A stretch of 64,000 nucleotides of DNA from Tillus elongatus (GCA_964006375.1 OZ023262.1:93728476-93792475); one strand, 5' to 3'; numbered from the stretch's first letter, positions 1 through 17,600 are shown. Numbers and translations are program-made. Notes: a model not told the origin generated them from the sequence alone.

Positions 1-56
1 GAAGGTACCTACCAAATTTCATCAAAACCGGCTCATTATATATAGAGTTATCGGTA

Positions 57-298
<242 letters not shown>

Positions 299-326
299 AC
301 ACTATTACCGTCACAAAAATTTAATG

Positions 327-1320
<994 letters not shown>

Positions 1321-1834
1321 GGATGCAGCAAGTGCATTATAGTAATTTTCATAAGAAATGTACACTATTAGTAAGGTATATTATTGAAATTAATTCTTTA
1401 AATTTAAATGGATCTTGGAGATTGGTTTTAGAGGTCCCAGTAAGCGATTAATTGAACAATTTTCTATTTTTTATGGAGCTAGAAAATTAAGATTTGGTAC
1501 ATATGTGGAAATACTGCAACTCGCTTTAACAAATTGTGTTACAAATTTCATTAGTTACAAAGGTTTTCCAGAAAAAAAATACTTATTTACAAGCAAAATG
1601 TACGAGCAAAATTACCAATATGGCCGGTATTTTCCTTATTAATTGCTTGAATGGTTTTGTTTTAGTCAACCCAATCGAACTAGGTTTTGCAAACAAAACA
1701 GCCAAAGAGGTAATTTAGATAGGTTTTACTATGGCTAAAGATTGAAGATTATAGCTCAATGGGGAATTGAATTATCGGATTGATTTTTTTTTCTCGATAA
1801 TTCTCTACCATAAGGTACTTGCTGCACCCAGACC
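1321..1834. mobile_element. MITE-like element with terminal inverted repeats
   Basis: The left end (1322-1342, TGCAGCAAGTGCATTATAGT) and right end (1805-1828, ending ACTTGCTGCACCC) are inverted copies of one terminal motif, giving a unit of about 510 bp. The interior carries no transposase. The left subterminal region (about 1350-1440) matches, inverted, sequence at 32000-32130 and 53600-53735, and the right half resembles 2440-2730 and 32560-32690. This is the clearest sign that the dispersed motif is the terminus of a non-autonomous DNA transposon. Target duplication and superfamily are undetermined. Confidence 0.6.
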
Positions 1835-2029
1835 ATTTTCGTCGATTATTAACTGTTGCTGTATACATACTTTTTTAAATAATAAAATATTGAAGCTCCC
1901 TATGTGAGACTGACAAACAAGGCCAACTCCAATTCATTTTTGGAAAAATATTTTAAACAAATGAAATGAGGTAACAATTTAAACATAAATTGAAAATCAT
2001 GGTTCGCGGCTTCGTCACGGGAGTTCTCC

Positions 2030-2335
2030 CCCTTGCACATGCCTACCACCACCCTCAATGCATAAACAAGAACAATATAAATAAGTAAAATTTATTCGGA
2101 ACAACCCCCAAGAAAGTTGAGGGGCCTGCGGTGAATAAGGGTTCTAGGCGACGTAAACAGGATTTTAAGAAAGTATAGCTGCAAAATGGGCGAGAGGTAG
2201 CTTATAGGTCCAGCTAAGCTGCTTTTTTCGAACTTTCTGCTCACATTTCCTATTTATCTTCTTCCCTGCCCAGCACTCCTATTCACTCCTGGTTCTGCAA
2301 CTTTCTTAAAGACCGTTTGCAAAAAAAATATTGTG
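2030..2335. repeat. Partial single-arm copy of the 14.8-15.7 kb foldback element
   Basis: Contains the CACCCTC...GCATAAACAAGAAC and CCCAAGAAAGTT blocks and the GCCCAGCACTCCTATTCACTCC block found in the foldback element at 14835-15662, but diverged. Confidence 0.5.
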
Positions 2336-2439
2336 GTATGTGTATCCAGAAAGGATTCTCAGCATGCCTCTGATTTTTTTCAAAAGTTTCCCGTGTGCTA
2401 AACTGCAAAATAACCGAAAATTTAATTTTTATTTACAAA

Positions 2440-2735
2440 AGGAATGTACCTGCTAAATTATAAACGTGAAAGATATGTTTCCTTATTAATCGCTTGGATG
2501 ATCCATTTTAGTCAACTGAATCGAACCAGTTTATGCAAACCAAATAACAAAAAAGATTTTTTGAAAGAAATTTGTAGTTCTTTTTCAAAACTAGTACCCA
2601 CGCTGCCTTTATATGGGTTTTACTAAGTATCAAAACTGAAGATTCTAGTTTAATGGGAAATTGAGTTACTACTATGTGAAATATTTTTACCAAAATTCGC
2701 TACCATAACGCACTTGCTGCACCTAAATGTTTTTC
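2440..2735. mobile_element. Truncated MITE copy (right half)
   Basis: Resembles the right half of the 1321-1834 unit and ends in the terminal motif CCATAACGCACTTGCTGCAC at 2704-2723. The left half is missing. Confidence 0.5.
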
Positions 2736-3699
2736 GACACTTATTTACTATTACTGTATCCATACTTTTTGAAAATGAAATAAATATAAACAATACGAAA
2801 TTTTGAATTTAAACTTTTAGTAATCTACACTGTACATCTGATTATATATGTAATTTAAACTGCTTTATGATATTATGTAGTTTCCTTTACTTCAAATGTT
2901 CCGTAAAGAGTAAAAGCTGAGAGTAAAAAAACCATAATTACCTAGGTACCCTAGGTATTATATTTGCATTATTTTGAGGTAGGTATATTTCTTTTTGAAA
3001 TAATTTGGTTTCAGTTCCTACACGCATTGATTAAGAAGCTGAATCTGAGGTACACAACCACTCTCTTATTTGTTTGATTCGATGTTAGAATCATAATATA
3101 CTACAGTCACAGTCGACGCCCGAAGGCATTTGTTAAAGTTATTTTAAAATTAATAGTTGTGTTATTATTTACCTTCTTTTTGAATTAACCGTTGAATATA
3201 GGTAGTTCTTATATATTTTGTGATTCTAAGGTATTAGCGGAGTCGAATTCGAGGTTATGCGCAGACGTAGATGTTTCTCTCATGACTCCTCTTAGCTAAC
3301 AGATGACAAATAGTGGTGTTGTCAGATTAGACCAGGTGGCTTTTAAATACCGTGAAAATAGGTAGCTTAATACTTATATGTAGAATATAAAGATAATATC
3401 ATAAAACGTAGTTCTAGATTGCTTTTAAACAAATTGAATCACTTTCATTAAAATTTATATTTATTTACATTTTCCTGATATCTACAGATTTAGATGAGAG
3501 TTATCGTAAATGGCAACCGCGCGGATTGTTTATTGTGACACATTTTCGTAGCCTGTCCGCCTTAAACTTAATTTGAAGCTTTTGTTTGCAATGGCAGCGG
3601 AACCCTGATTTATTTGTCTGGCCTTGCCTAACATTATAGGCATCCATTTAGTGGTAATTCCAGGTCATATAGTACATTATTGATTGTTTATTTAGTTAT

Positions 3700-3700
<1 letters not shown>
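2736..3700. other. No gene recognised
   Basis: AT-rich DNA without long frames or repeats that I can identify. Confidence 0.5.
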
Positions 3701-5995
<2,295 letters not shown>

Positions 5996-6014
5996 TGACG
6001 CCCAACAGTGGGGC
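5996..6014 (+). promoter_or_regulatory. Primer binding site, tRNA-Lys-like
   Basis: TGACGCCCAACAGTGGGGC immediately follows the LTR. It differs from the complement of the insect tRNA-Lys(CUU) 3' end by one substitution and one inserted base (tRNA sequence recalled, not searched). Confidence 0.7.
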
Positions 6015-6049
6015 ATTATAACATAATATAAATTAAAAATAATAAAATA

Positions 6050-6094
6050 AATTCAAAGCCAATAATAGTATAATTGGCGCCGCAACGTTCGGGC
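6050..6094 (+). repeat. Second copy of LTR end plus primer site
   Basis: About 79 bp downstream the sequence AAAGCCAATAATAGTATAAT recurs, followed by TGGCGCCGCAACGTTCGGGC at 6075-6094, another tRNA-Lys-like site. The 3' end of the LTR and the primer site therefore appear tandemly duplicated. Confidence 0.65.
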
Positions 6095-6255
6095 ACAGCA
6101 AAAATAGGGGAAACTAGCCATAACGTCAGGCACAGCAAAACAGGGGATCAAACTGCAACATCTGGGTACAGGAATTCTTAATATTGGTAGAACCAGACCT
6201 GAAAAACAAAAATTTAATTACTGACCATCCTAAATAAAGAAATTTAAACATAAAA

Positions 6256-7491
6256 ATGTCGCAACAAAAGCAAACAAGAGCTAGAAAAACAAAGAAGACT
6301 GAAGAAATACAACAGGAGGAACAATTTGATGAAGGAGACACAGGAGAAGAGAAAGCAGAAGAAATGTTAGTAAAAGAAACCGTATCGCAGGAGGAAATAC
6401 CAGATAAACCGGAGGAGAGTGAAGAAACTGAAACAATAGAACCGACCGCACAAGAAGAAACGCCAAGTAAGGAACAAACCTATTGGCAACAAATGGCGAG
6501 TATGTTGCAACAAAATATGGAAAAAATAAAGGAAAGTATAAATGAAAACATGAATGAAAAATTGCAGAAGCAAGAAGAAAATCTAAGTAATAAAATGGCA
6601 AAGCAAGAAGATATGAAAAATCTAGAAGTATTTATACAGAATGTAACAACAGAAATCAAAACGGATATGAATAAATTACAAGAAAATGATACTATATTGT
6701 ATAGAAACATTCAAGATCTCAGAGAAGAAACGAAAGAAAATATAGAAAAACTCAAGCAAGATATGGAAAACAGGATGGCAGGAAAAATAGAAGAGAGTGA
6801 GAAATATCTCATGGAGGAAATGAACAGGAAACAAAACACCTTGGAAAAGGAAAATGAGGTGGTAATTATACAAATAAGAAGTGACATGGACGAGGCAAGA
6901 CAGAAATGTCAACAAAATTGCCAGAAAATAGAAACTGAAATGAATACAGGGATGCAAGAAATTCACGACCACTTATATAATCAAGCCGAGAAAACCAGAG
7001 AAGAGTTTACCAAAGTCGAAACGCAAATACAAATGGTTGACTCAGAAATAACACACATAAAAAAGAAAACAGAGGAGCAAATTGGCAAGACGAGAGAAGA
7101 AATCTTCAACAAAATAAACAGTCAAAACACCAGGAGCTACGGTATGCAAATAAATATGGATACAGGAACAAAATTTGATGGAAATATAAACAAACTACAC
7201 CCCAGAGTGTTTATCAACAGCATAAAAAACAAAGTAAGATATATAACTGATATCAACGATGTAAAGGACGTGATAAGGATGCAGCTGGTAGGAAATCCTT
7301 TACTATGGTTTTCCAGTAGAGAAAACGAAATCCACAACATAGAAGAATTTGAACATCTTTTTATGAAATTTTACTGGGGAGAATTCCATCAAGGGATATT
7401 CAGAGAAAAACTTTACTTTGGACGGTTCGATTACAATCGAAATCAAGATTTTAGCAACTATTGTCTGCATTTATACAATACAGCGCAGTAA
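6256..7491 (+). pseudogene. gag: Gag, N-terminal and capsid part, cut by an in-frame stop
   Basis: The frame opens with ATG at 6256 and runs 411 codons. The first ~90 residues are acidic and Glu-rich. Residues ~90-290 are Glu/Lys/Gln/Met-rich with heptad-like spacing and probably form a long coiled coil. From about residue 295 a capsid-like domain begins (TKFDGNINKLHPRVFI, then LLWF, FYWGEFHQ and LYFGRF), the pattern of Ty3/gypsy Gag. TAA at 7489-7491 stops it inside the domain, but the same frame continues at once, so the break is a single nonsense change (or read error). Gag would assemble the cytoplasmic particle that packages element RNA. Confidence 0.85.
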
Positions 7492-8076
7492 CTACACCCG
7501 AGAATGGAGGAAGAAGAAATAGTCATGTATATCTCCAGACATTTCGAAAACCAGATTACGGAGACAATTGCGATAAACAATATCAAAACGATGGAGCATC
7601 TGTTAACTTATTTGACAAGAATAGAAAGAACCCTAAGGACAAGAAATATGAGAAATAAGGGGGAAAACAAACCAGACTACAGAAGACCAAATTATCAAGA
7701 GAATCAAAGATATGGAGGTAACACGTATGACAATAGGCCACGCTACAACCAGAATGAAACAAGACCTGGGGTATCGAACAACAATAGCAACCCAAGAAAT
7801 TATCAGTATCAAAACAGGGATAGAAACAGAAATGACCAAGGAAATTACGATAACACAAGACAAGATCAGAGGCAATACAGATATAACAACAATTATCAGC
7901 CAGGAAGAACACAGATGCCCAGGACAAATGACAACAATAACCGTCAATATCCTTATCCAGGTGGCCAACTAAGAAATTGTGCAATGGAAAATAATATACC
8001 ACAACAAATTGAAGAGCAAAACAGAATTGAAGTCGCAGCACAGATACATGGACCCAGCCAAAATTTTTTAGAATAA
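7492..8076 (+). pseudogene. gag: Gag, C-terminal part (same frame after the stop)
   Basis: In frame with the upstream part; an internal ATG lies at 7504. It opens with EEEIVMYISRHFE, the end of a capsid-like domain, then becomes very Asn/Gln/Arg/Tyr-rich. No CCHC zinc knuckle is visible, so RNA binding would rest on the basic, Asn/Arg-rich tail. It ends at TAA 8074-8076, six bases past a slippery heptamer that would shift ribosomes to pol. Confidence 0.8.
8064..8070 (+). promoter_or_regulatory. Programmed -1 frameshift site, T TTT TTA
   Basis: In gag phase the codons read AAT TTT TTA, the X XXY YYZ form. The gag stop follows 3 nt later. A -1 shift enters the pol frame (multiples of 3), which is open from here through protease. 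The heptamer is the type known from lentiviral gag-pol. I did not identify a downstream stem-loop or pseudoknot by eye. Confidence 0.75.
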
Positions 8077-8084
8077 GCGCACCT

Positions 8085-9902
8085 TTGTTTGTAAATAATG
8101 TCATGCAGTATAGTCACCCGAGAGAATTTATAAAATTAGAAAATGAAAAAAACCTTGAAAACAAAAATAAATTAGTTTTTGTAAAAGCAAACTTCCAAAA
8201 CAAAATGGTGAATATAATGGTGGACTCTGGATCAAATGCGTCAATCATCAGTAGTAATATAATAGATCAATTAAAGTTAAACAAATTTAGTTATAATATA
8301 CCAAAGGTGTCACTAATAAATGCGAGGGGAAGAAAGATTTGTGAAGTATCGAAGGCAGTAATGGGAAAATTACAATTTAACAAAAATAAAAAGGAAATCA
8401 ACGTTAATTTATTAATAATGGAAGGTTTGGAATTTGATGTAGTAATGGGATCAGATATATTAAATGAAAATAATGCTATCATAGATTATGAACGGAATAT
8501 AGTAATTATCGACAACGAAATAGTGCATATGACTGACGAAATTGTGAATAAATGTGAAGAAAATAGTAGTGAAAATGAAAATATGAATTATATAAATAGT
8601 ATAGATTATATGAAAGAATATGAAGAAAAGAATATAAAAGAAATAATAAATGAAAATGAAGAATATGATAGAAAAATAAAGAATATATTATGTAAGTATG
8701 AAAGTTTGTTCGATGAAACTAGTCGAGTAGCTGTGGGTCATATGCATCAATTTAAAGTAAAAGAGATAGCAAATTTTAAATCGAAAACGTATCCGATTCC
8801 ATATAAATATCAGAAACAAGTACACCAGGAAATAAATAACATGTTAGAGCAAGGAATAATAGAAAGAAGTGATACTCCATATATCAACCCAATAGTCGTA
8901 GTAAAAAAGGCAGATGGGGGAATAAGATTGTGTTTAGATGCTAGAAATATTAATAAATTGTCAATTCCTCAATATAGTTCACCAGTAGGAATAGAAAGTA
9001 TTTTCGGAAGTATAACGGGTGCAAATATTTTTTCAAAAGTAGATTTAAAACATAGTTTTTGGTTGATACCACTGGAAGAATCATGTAGAGAGTACACAGG
9101 CTTTATGATAGATGGTTCAGTATATCGATTTGCTGTAACCCCATTTGGAATACAATCAGCTTGTTCTGCTCTAGTTAAAGCATTACACAAAATCCTAGAC
9201 AAATTTGAAGATTTTGTACTGCATTATGTCGATGACATATTAATCTACTCCAAAACCATTGAAGATCATTACAGACATGTAGACGTTGTTTTAAGAGCAT
9301 TAGACAGAGAAGGTTTAAAGGTAAACTTGGAGAAATGCCATTTCTGCAAAATGCAAGTCAAATATTTGGGATACGAACTAAACGACAAAGGAGTTAAAAT
9401 GGACGAAGATCGAGTCAAGAGTATATTGGAATATCATCGACCAAGGAACCTAAAGGCATTACGAGGATTTCTCGGGGTACTAAATTATTTTAAAAGATTA
9501 ATTCCAGATCTCTCAAATAAAATGTTACCTTTGATGAGATTACTGAAAAAGGATGTCAAATGGAAATGGGGGGTCGAGCATGAAGAGGCTTTTTGCAAAA
9601 TAAAAAAGGAATTTACGAAGAATTTAGAGGTATATCATCCTAGATATGATCAAGCATTTACTCTGAGAACTGATGCTTCGCTAAATAGATTCGCTGGAGT
9701 TCTTTTGCAAGACCAAGATGGCATAGAGGTTCCAATATCGTTCGTATCAAGGGTGACAAAGAAACACGAAAGGGGATATTCCGTTACTGAACTAGAATTG
9801 GCGAGCATTATATTTTGTGTAACCAAGTTAAGATTTTATTTGCTCGGAAATGAATTCATAATAGAAACAGACCATTTGTCGTTAATACATATAATCGTAT
9901 AA
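8085..9902 (+). pseudogene. pol: Pol, first part: protease, reverse transcriptase, RNase H
   Basis: The frame is open from the slippery site and would be made as a Gag-Pol fusion; TTG at 8085 is not a real start. Protease: active-site DSGSNASI at about residues 47-54 and a later VVMGSDIL. Reverse transcriptase: GIIERSDTPY, IRLCLDARNIN, TPFGIQSA and the catalytic YVDD at residues 381-384, then YLGYEL and the FLGVLNYFKRLIP connection. RNase H: TDAS at about 529-532, TELELA, and ETDHLSLIH near the end. The frame is lost at 9886-9902 by an indel inside RNase H; the rest continues in the next frame. All catalytic residues checked are present. Confidence 0.9.
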
Positions 9903-9909
9903 TAAATTA

Positions 9910-10920
9910 ATGAACAACCGAGTACATAGATGGGCCTTATTGCTACAAGAATACAAATTTACCATCAAGTATATACCAGGAAAGCTAAATATTATAGCAG
10001 ACGCTTTAACTAGGGAAAATGATAGCAACAGGAAAGAACAGGAAAAGAGAATAAGAATAGGAATGAATATACTGAAGGATAAACAAGGAATCTTTTCACT
10101 ACATCAGATAACGCAAGATCAAGTAAACTTGTCCGAGAAAGAAAAAAGAGGCTCTAGAATTTGTCAAAATATATATGTAAAAGGACCGATTGACGATGAG
10201 AAATATGTAATTACGAATAACTTGGCCTATAAAGTCATTGATCAACTACATACAGAAAACTGTCATATGGGTGCTAGAAAACTATGGCTGACATTTCGAG
10301 AAAATTATATTACCATAAACGACTACAAAGTAATTAAGGAACGAGTGAGAAAATGTGCCACATGTCAGTTGGGAAAATGGAAGAATCTCAGGTATCAAAA
10401 TAGCCCTAAATCAATCATAGCAAGGGAACCATTGGAGATTATAGCCATAGATTTCTTATCTGACCTAATACCTAGCTATCAAGACAACAAGCACATATTA
10501 GTCGTAGTAGATCTATTTTCGAAATTTGTGAAGTTATATCCATGTGTGAGAACTAACGTTAAATGTGTCAATGATTCATTGAGAAAGTATTTTCAAATCG
10601 TAGGCAATCCAAAGTTCTGTATTGTCGACAATGCGACATGTTTCCAGTCAGAACGTTTTAAAAGATTTTGTCCACAAAACCAAGTGACATTACGATTTAC
10701 GAGTATTCGTCATCCACAATCAAACATTTCTGAGAGATATATACAAGAACTTAACAAGTATTTGAGGATAATGGTACACAGCGATCACCGAGAGTGGCAA
10801 GATAAGCTAAATATAATAGAAGAATTACTTAATAATAGTCCACATACAATGACTGGACAATCACCGATTTATCTATTCAAAGGTGTCATGCCTGAAAAAA
10901 AAATGGGTCCAACAAAATAG
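9910..10920 (+). pseudogene. pol: Pol, second part: RNase H end and integrase
   Basis: The first ~35 residues complete RNase H (HRWALLLQEYKF, then ADALTRE). The integrase zinc-binding HHCC residues are H114, H119, C149 and C152. The catalytic core shows D181 (IAIDFLSDL), D240 (VDNATCF) and E275 (NISERYIQEL), a DD35E-type triad. The frame is open from about 9895, upstream of the ATG. It is lost near 10897-10920 at a run of nine A's, and integrase continues in a third frame. Integrase inserts the cDNA into the host chromosome. Confidence 0.9.
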
Positions 10921-11230
10921 TAAAACCTACGAAGAAGTAGTAAAAATGGTCAATAAATTAAATGAGAGACGTGCAGAGAAATGTGCAAAAAGGTTTTTGA
11001 AAAAGAAATCTAAGAAATCGACATTTAAAAGAGGAGATTTAGTAATCATAAGGGCATTGCGAACCTCGAACTATAAGAAAAATATCAGTGCCAAGTTAAT
11101 GATGCCATTTGAGGGTCCATTCGAGATCACAACAGAAAACCCAGTTAACAGTTGTGAAATCAAAGACCCAGTCACAGGAAAAATTAGAGGAATATTTAAT
11201 ATACAAGATATATTCCACTTCTATCAATAA
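10883..11230 (+). pseudogene. pol: Pol, third part: integrase C-terminus
   Basis: Overlaps the previous frame by 38 bp; the real junction is the A run near 10898-10906. Basic sequence with KKSTFKRGDLVIIRAL and FEGPFEI, the GPF-type C-terminal fold of Ty3/gypsy integrases that binds DNA. It ends at TAA, 73 bp before the polypurine tract, so no envelope gene follows. Confidence 0.85.
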
Positions 11231-11302
11231 CAATGAAAATAAAATATCAGCACGTATGTAAATTTTGCTTCCATTACTTTCGAGAATCGAAATAATGTCT
11301 GC

Positions 11303-11314
11303 AAAATTGGGGGG
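11303..11314 (+). promoter_or_regulatory. Polypurine tract
   Basis: AAAATTGGGGGG just upstream of the 3' LTR is the likely plus-strand primer. It includes two T's and sits 3 bp from the LTR start. Confidence 0.6.
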
Positions 11315-11317
11315 TGT

Positions 11318-13650
<2,333 letters not shown>

Positions 13651-13859
13651 TTCCGCTTTGTTTGGAATATATTCTAGTGTTCCAACTAATGTTTCTGATA
13701 ATTTTTTATTATTTTTTTATTCCATAACTATTATTCGTATTTGTTTCCATCTCAATCGTACGCGAAAACACTTTAACCTATTTCGATTTTCATCACTGTT
13801 TAAGTTTTAATAATCCATCGGTGTGAAAAGTGTCCCAGTGTTTCTCCTGCAGCAACTTG

Positions 13860-14010
13860 TAGGGTAGATGTGTGCATGTATATGTATGTGTGTGTCCTGC
13901 ACGTAGTGTTAAATACTGGACGTATAAATCCTCTTGACGTGAGTGCGTATACATGAGTGTATTTGCGCTCGCGTATGTGTGTGAGTGGATATGTATGTAA
14001 GTTTTCATTT
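13860..14010. repeat. TG/GT-rich low-complexity DNA
   Basis: Clusters of GTATGTGTGTG and GCGTATGTGTGTGAGTG. The minus-strand frame here is a low-complexity artefact. Confidence 0.6.
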
Positions 14011-14019
14011 TATTTACTA

Positions 14020-14048
14020 TTAGCGAATTAAAAAAAAATTCGCTAATG
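14020..14048. repeat. Short hairpin ATTAGCGAATT / AATTCGCTAAT
   Basis: A small inverted repeat around a run of A's, at the left edge of a TIR-family unit. The same edge (CTAATGAGGAGATC) recurs at 16445 and 18838. Confidence 0.6.
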
Positions 14049-14059
14049 AGGAGATCTGT

Positions 14060-14171
<112 letters not shown>

Positions 14172-14826
14172 CCACTCTTGATCAAATTTGGTGAGTGCCT
14201 TTCTTTTGCCAGTGGCTTGAATAGGTTCGTTAGCGAGGAAAATCTGACCAGGTTTTCCCGGAAAATTTTGTGTTTTCTTTCTAAAAATTCATATCCCCGG
14301 AACTAACAAAGTAAGGACAACCAAGCTTGGTAAGCGTATTTCTATTATAAAGGGTGAACGCTGTACCAAAATTTAGGTCTCTACCTTTAAAGAGAAAGAC
14401 GTTATGGGCAGTTAAAGAAACAAATTTTGGAGTTTTTCTCAAAACGTCAAACTCGCAATTTTAAACGTCAAAATTGGCAATGTTTAGGCAAAGAACGTGA
14501 AACAAATACGGATTGTAAAAAGAACATGTTGCAAGAAGAGTGTTCTGCAAAGCCTTACGTTTCAGATGCAACCGTCACTGCCCTTCATTTTACTAAAATA
14601 TTTACATAAAATTCATTTCAAATAGACCCTTTCTCTGATTCTTTGGCTGTCGGTTTAGTAAAGTTGATGCTTTCGCTGTAGGTTTAGTGAAGTTTTAGTT
14701 TAACGATCTATAATTTTTAGCTAATTTTCTCAGAACAAATTAATTAATACATTTTTGCATTTTTTATAGAAATATGATGCGTGTTTGTGAGAAAAAAATC
14801 TAGACGCAGTAAGTGCGTTTTGGTAG

Positions 14827-14834
14827 CGAATTTT
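14827..14834. repeat. Target-site duplication CGAATTTT, left copy
   Basis: Identical to 15663-15670 on the far side of the foldback element. The undisturbed target is seen at about 20210 (GCGAATTTTCATTAAAT). Confidence 0.7.
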
Positions 14835-15662
14835 TGGTTCATTTGCAGATTAGCTCCCGAACGCTTTTCAAAAACTGTTTTTAGAAACCTGCCTAGGCCC
14901 CCACCTGGATCCACAAACCCCAAGAGAAAATTCTTGTTCACACCCCACAAGAAAGTTACGCGACGAGGAGTGAGTAGGGATGCTGGGCGGGGTGGGTAGT
15001 AGAAAGGAAATATGAGCAGAATATGCGAATAAAATGGGCTTGAAGGCTGTCTTTTTCACAACTTTAAGCCATATCCCTCTTAAACCCTGCCTACCCCCCA
15101 CAGCAGCACTATTCCCCCAGGTGCCGTTACTTCCCTGGCGGGTATGAACAAGACATTTTTCTTGTGGTTTATGCAACGAGGCTAGTTGTATGCATGCGAG
15201 GAGAGAAGAAAAATCGCCACGACAAAGCAGTCACCACCCAAACCCCCACCCCTTCCACAAGTCGAACTGGGGGGAGTCTACTTCGTCGTAGGCATTTTCC
15301 TTCCCCCCTCGTGTATACAACCACCCTCGTTGCATAAGCCACAAGAAAAATTTCTTGTTCATACCCCCCAAGGAAGTTAAGTGACGTGGGGCGAATATGG
15401 GTGCTGTGCGGGGTAGGCAGGGTTTAATGGCGATACGGCTTCAAATAGACAGCTCTCAAGCAGTTTTCTTCGCATTTTCTGCTTATATTCCCCTTTTACT
15501 ACCTACCCCGCCCAGCACTTCTATTCACTCCCAATTCCGTAACTTCCTTGTGCGGTGTGAACAAGAAATTTTTCTTGTGGTTTGTGCATCCAGGTGGGGC
15601 ACTAGTAAAGTTTCTGAAAACACTTTTTTGAAAAGCGCTTGGGAGCTAATCTGCAAATTTAC
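14835..15662. mobile_element. Foldback element, 828 bp
   Basis: Two arms of roughly 350-380 bp are inverted copies of each other around a GC-rich centre near 15200-15310. Examples are TTTGCAGATTAGCTCCC at the left and GGGAGCTAATCTGCAAA at the right, and TTATGCAACGAGG versus CCTCGTTGCATAA. The arms differ at many positions, so the element is not very young. It sits within a TIR-family terminus and is bounded by an 8-bp direct repeat, which suggests hAT-like or foldback-type transposition. It has no coding capacity. Frames read in it on either strand mirror each other. Confidence 0.75.
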
Positions 15663-15670
15663 CGAATTTT
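15663..15670. repeat. Target-site duplication CGAATTTT, right copy
   Basis: See the left copy. Confidence 0.7.
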
Positions 15671-16110
15671 CATTAAATTCTTCAAATTTCAATAACTCAG
15701 TTTGCTATTAACGTAAGCTTTGTTAGTTAGGAAACCAACATTTAAGTTTATTTTCGGAAAATTTTTGTATGTTTTCAAACCATAAGTAATTTTGATAAAA
15801 TATAGTACATTGTTTCTACTACATAGGCTATACCGGTAATCAGATTGATGCCTGCTCGCATTTGCTATTAGAAACATTTTTATGCAAATTCATTTCCTTA
15901 ACACACTTCCTGCATCCAGACTTTTAACAAATGTTTATATATTTTCGAACAATAAAGGTATTTCGATGAAATATGGTACATTGTTTCTTATAGAGGCAAC
16001 CAAGTTTGATGCCTACTTTCACCAAAGAAAGATATTTGCTATTAAAAACATTTTAAAGAAAATTCGCTACCATAACGCACTTGCTGCGTCCAAACTTTTT
16101 TTTTTCTTTT
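15671..16110 (-). mobile_element. TIR-family fragments, two terminal motif copies
   Basis: Two body segments with CATTGTTTCT and ATTAAAAACATTTT each end in a terminal motif, at 15893-15917 (diverged) and 16068-16091 (CCATAACGCACTTGCTGCGT). Confidence 0.55.
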
Positions 16111-16439
16111 AGTAAGCAGCCAGTTTATAGGAAGATAAAAGAAATAAGTTAAAAGAGCTTGTTAGATTAGCATTCATAGGACAGGTTTTGCCATTGTGAA
16201 AAGCATGGTCAGATGCAACTTTGTTCACTTTCAAGATTTACAGTGACTGAATGAGCCAATTCTCAAAGTCAAAACTCTAATAAAAAAAAACAGTTTTAAT
16301 AAAAGGTAATTATGTGTAGTTATAGGAAACATATCGGAAAATGCCATAGCAAATCTAAGGTTCGAATTGCAAGTGCTTGACTTTCCCGTACACATAAGTT
16401 TCCAGCTTGAATTTTAGCGAATGTTTCGTAAAACGAAAA

Positions 16440-16461
16440 ACTCACTAATGAGGAGATCTGT

Positions 16462-16557
<96 letters not shown>

Positions 16558-17600
16558 TACCGATAATTCAAGAAATTATGGGCTGATTTTATTGAAATTT
16601 GGTACGTATCTTTTTTTTTTGTAAGTGGCTTGGATAGGTTCGTTAGCCAGGAAAATCTGACCAGTTGTTCCAAAAAAATTTGGGTTTCCTTCGGAAAATT
16701 TTTGTATCTCCGAAAACAACAGAGCTATGACAACCAAATTTGGCATATACGTTTCTACTGTCCAACTTACCCTACACGCCAAAATTCAGATCCCTAAGTT
16801 GAAAGAAAAGTTATAGGCATTTTAAGAACAAAAATTTGGGTGCCGCTAGTGATCAGAGGAAAGCACAAAAACAAAATATTTTGTGTGGTTAACAAAACCA
16901 ATTGAATACTGCATCCAACGGTCAAGTTCTCTTTACGCAATAACGTCAAGAAGTAGCAGAAAAAATATTTTGAAAATTTGAGAATTTTTCTTCTTCAAAC
17001 GTCAAAGTCGCAATTTGAAACGTCAAAATTTGCAATTTTCAGACAATGAATTTGGAACAAATATGGATTATGTAGACGATATATCGTAAGAATGTGTTAT
17101 ACAAAGCCTTAGCATTTAGCTTCAACTATCATTGTCCTTCATTTTACTAAAATATTTTCAGAAAATCCATTTCAAATAGACCCTCTTTCTGATGCTTCAG
17201 CAGTAGTTTCAGCTATAGAGTTTATGATTTAATAGTCTATATTTTAGCAAATTTTCGTCGAAAAATTCGTTATTGAGAAGACCGCGACTTATGAATTTTG
17301 AAAATATTTCTTCAAATGAGCGCGAACTAGAACCCCAAAAACAGAGTGACACTTTTCTACGGAAACGCTTAATATATCCGTTATTATACAAGATATGACA
17401 AAAAAGTTTTTACGTTAATTATAGTGTCTCTTGAGCTGCATCTCCTAAACCTATTTTGACCATCACAGGCTGGCACATAAGTCGTTGGTGATTCACACTT
17501 TCTTTTTTATAGTGCACCCTTTTATTTTATTGCATTTTTGTATTTTTCAGCGAATCGTAATGCATGTTTGTAAGAAAAAAAATTGATATTGTTCATCGTT
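16440..17600. mobile_element. TIR-family unit with internal (TA)n
   Basis: Starts ACTAATGAGGAGATCTGTG, with a TA tract at 16465-16554, then CCGATAATTCAAGAAATTA and the conserved body through CGTCAAAATTTGCAATTTT. It runs collinear with 14040-14800 for about 1 kb. Near 17280-17345 it carries a second block (TTCTTCAAATGAGCGCGAAC) that recurs at 18870, 19975, 21130, 26660, 31990, 52450 and 53590. Confidence 0.55.
16465..16554. repeat. (TA)n array
   Basis: A tract of about 90 bp inside the TIR-family unit. Confidence 0.97.

Noticed and set aside
11231..11317. An env gene in the LTR retrotransposon
   Set aside because: Only 87 bp separate the integrase stop from the 3' LTR.
14744..15711. Several frames on both strands over the foldback element
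   Set aside because: They mirror each other because the DNA is an inverted repeat, and contain no domain.
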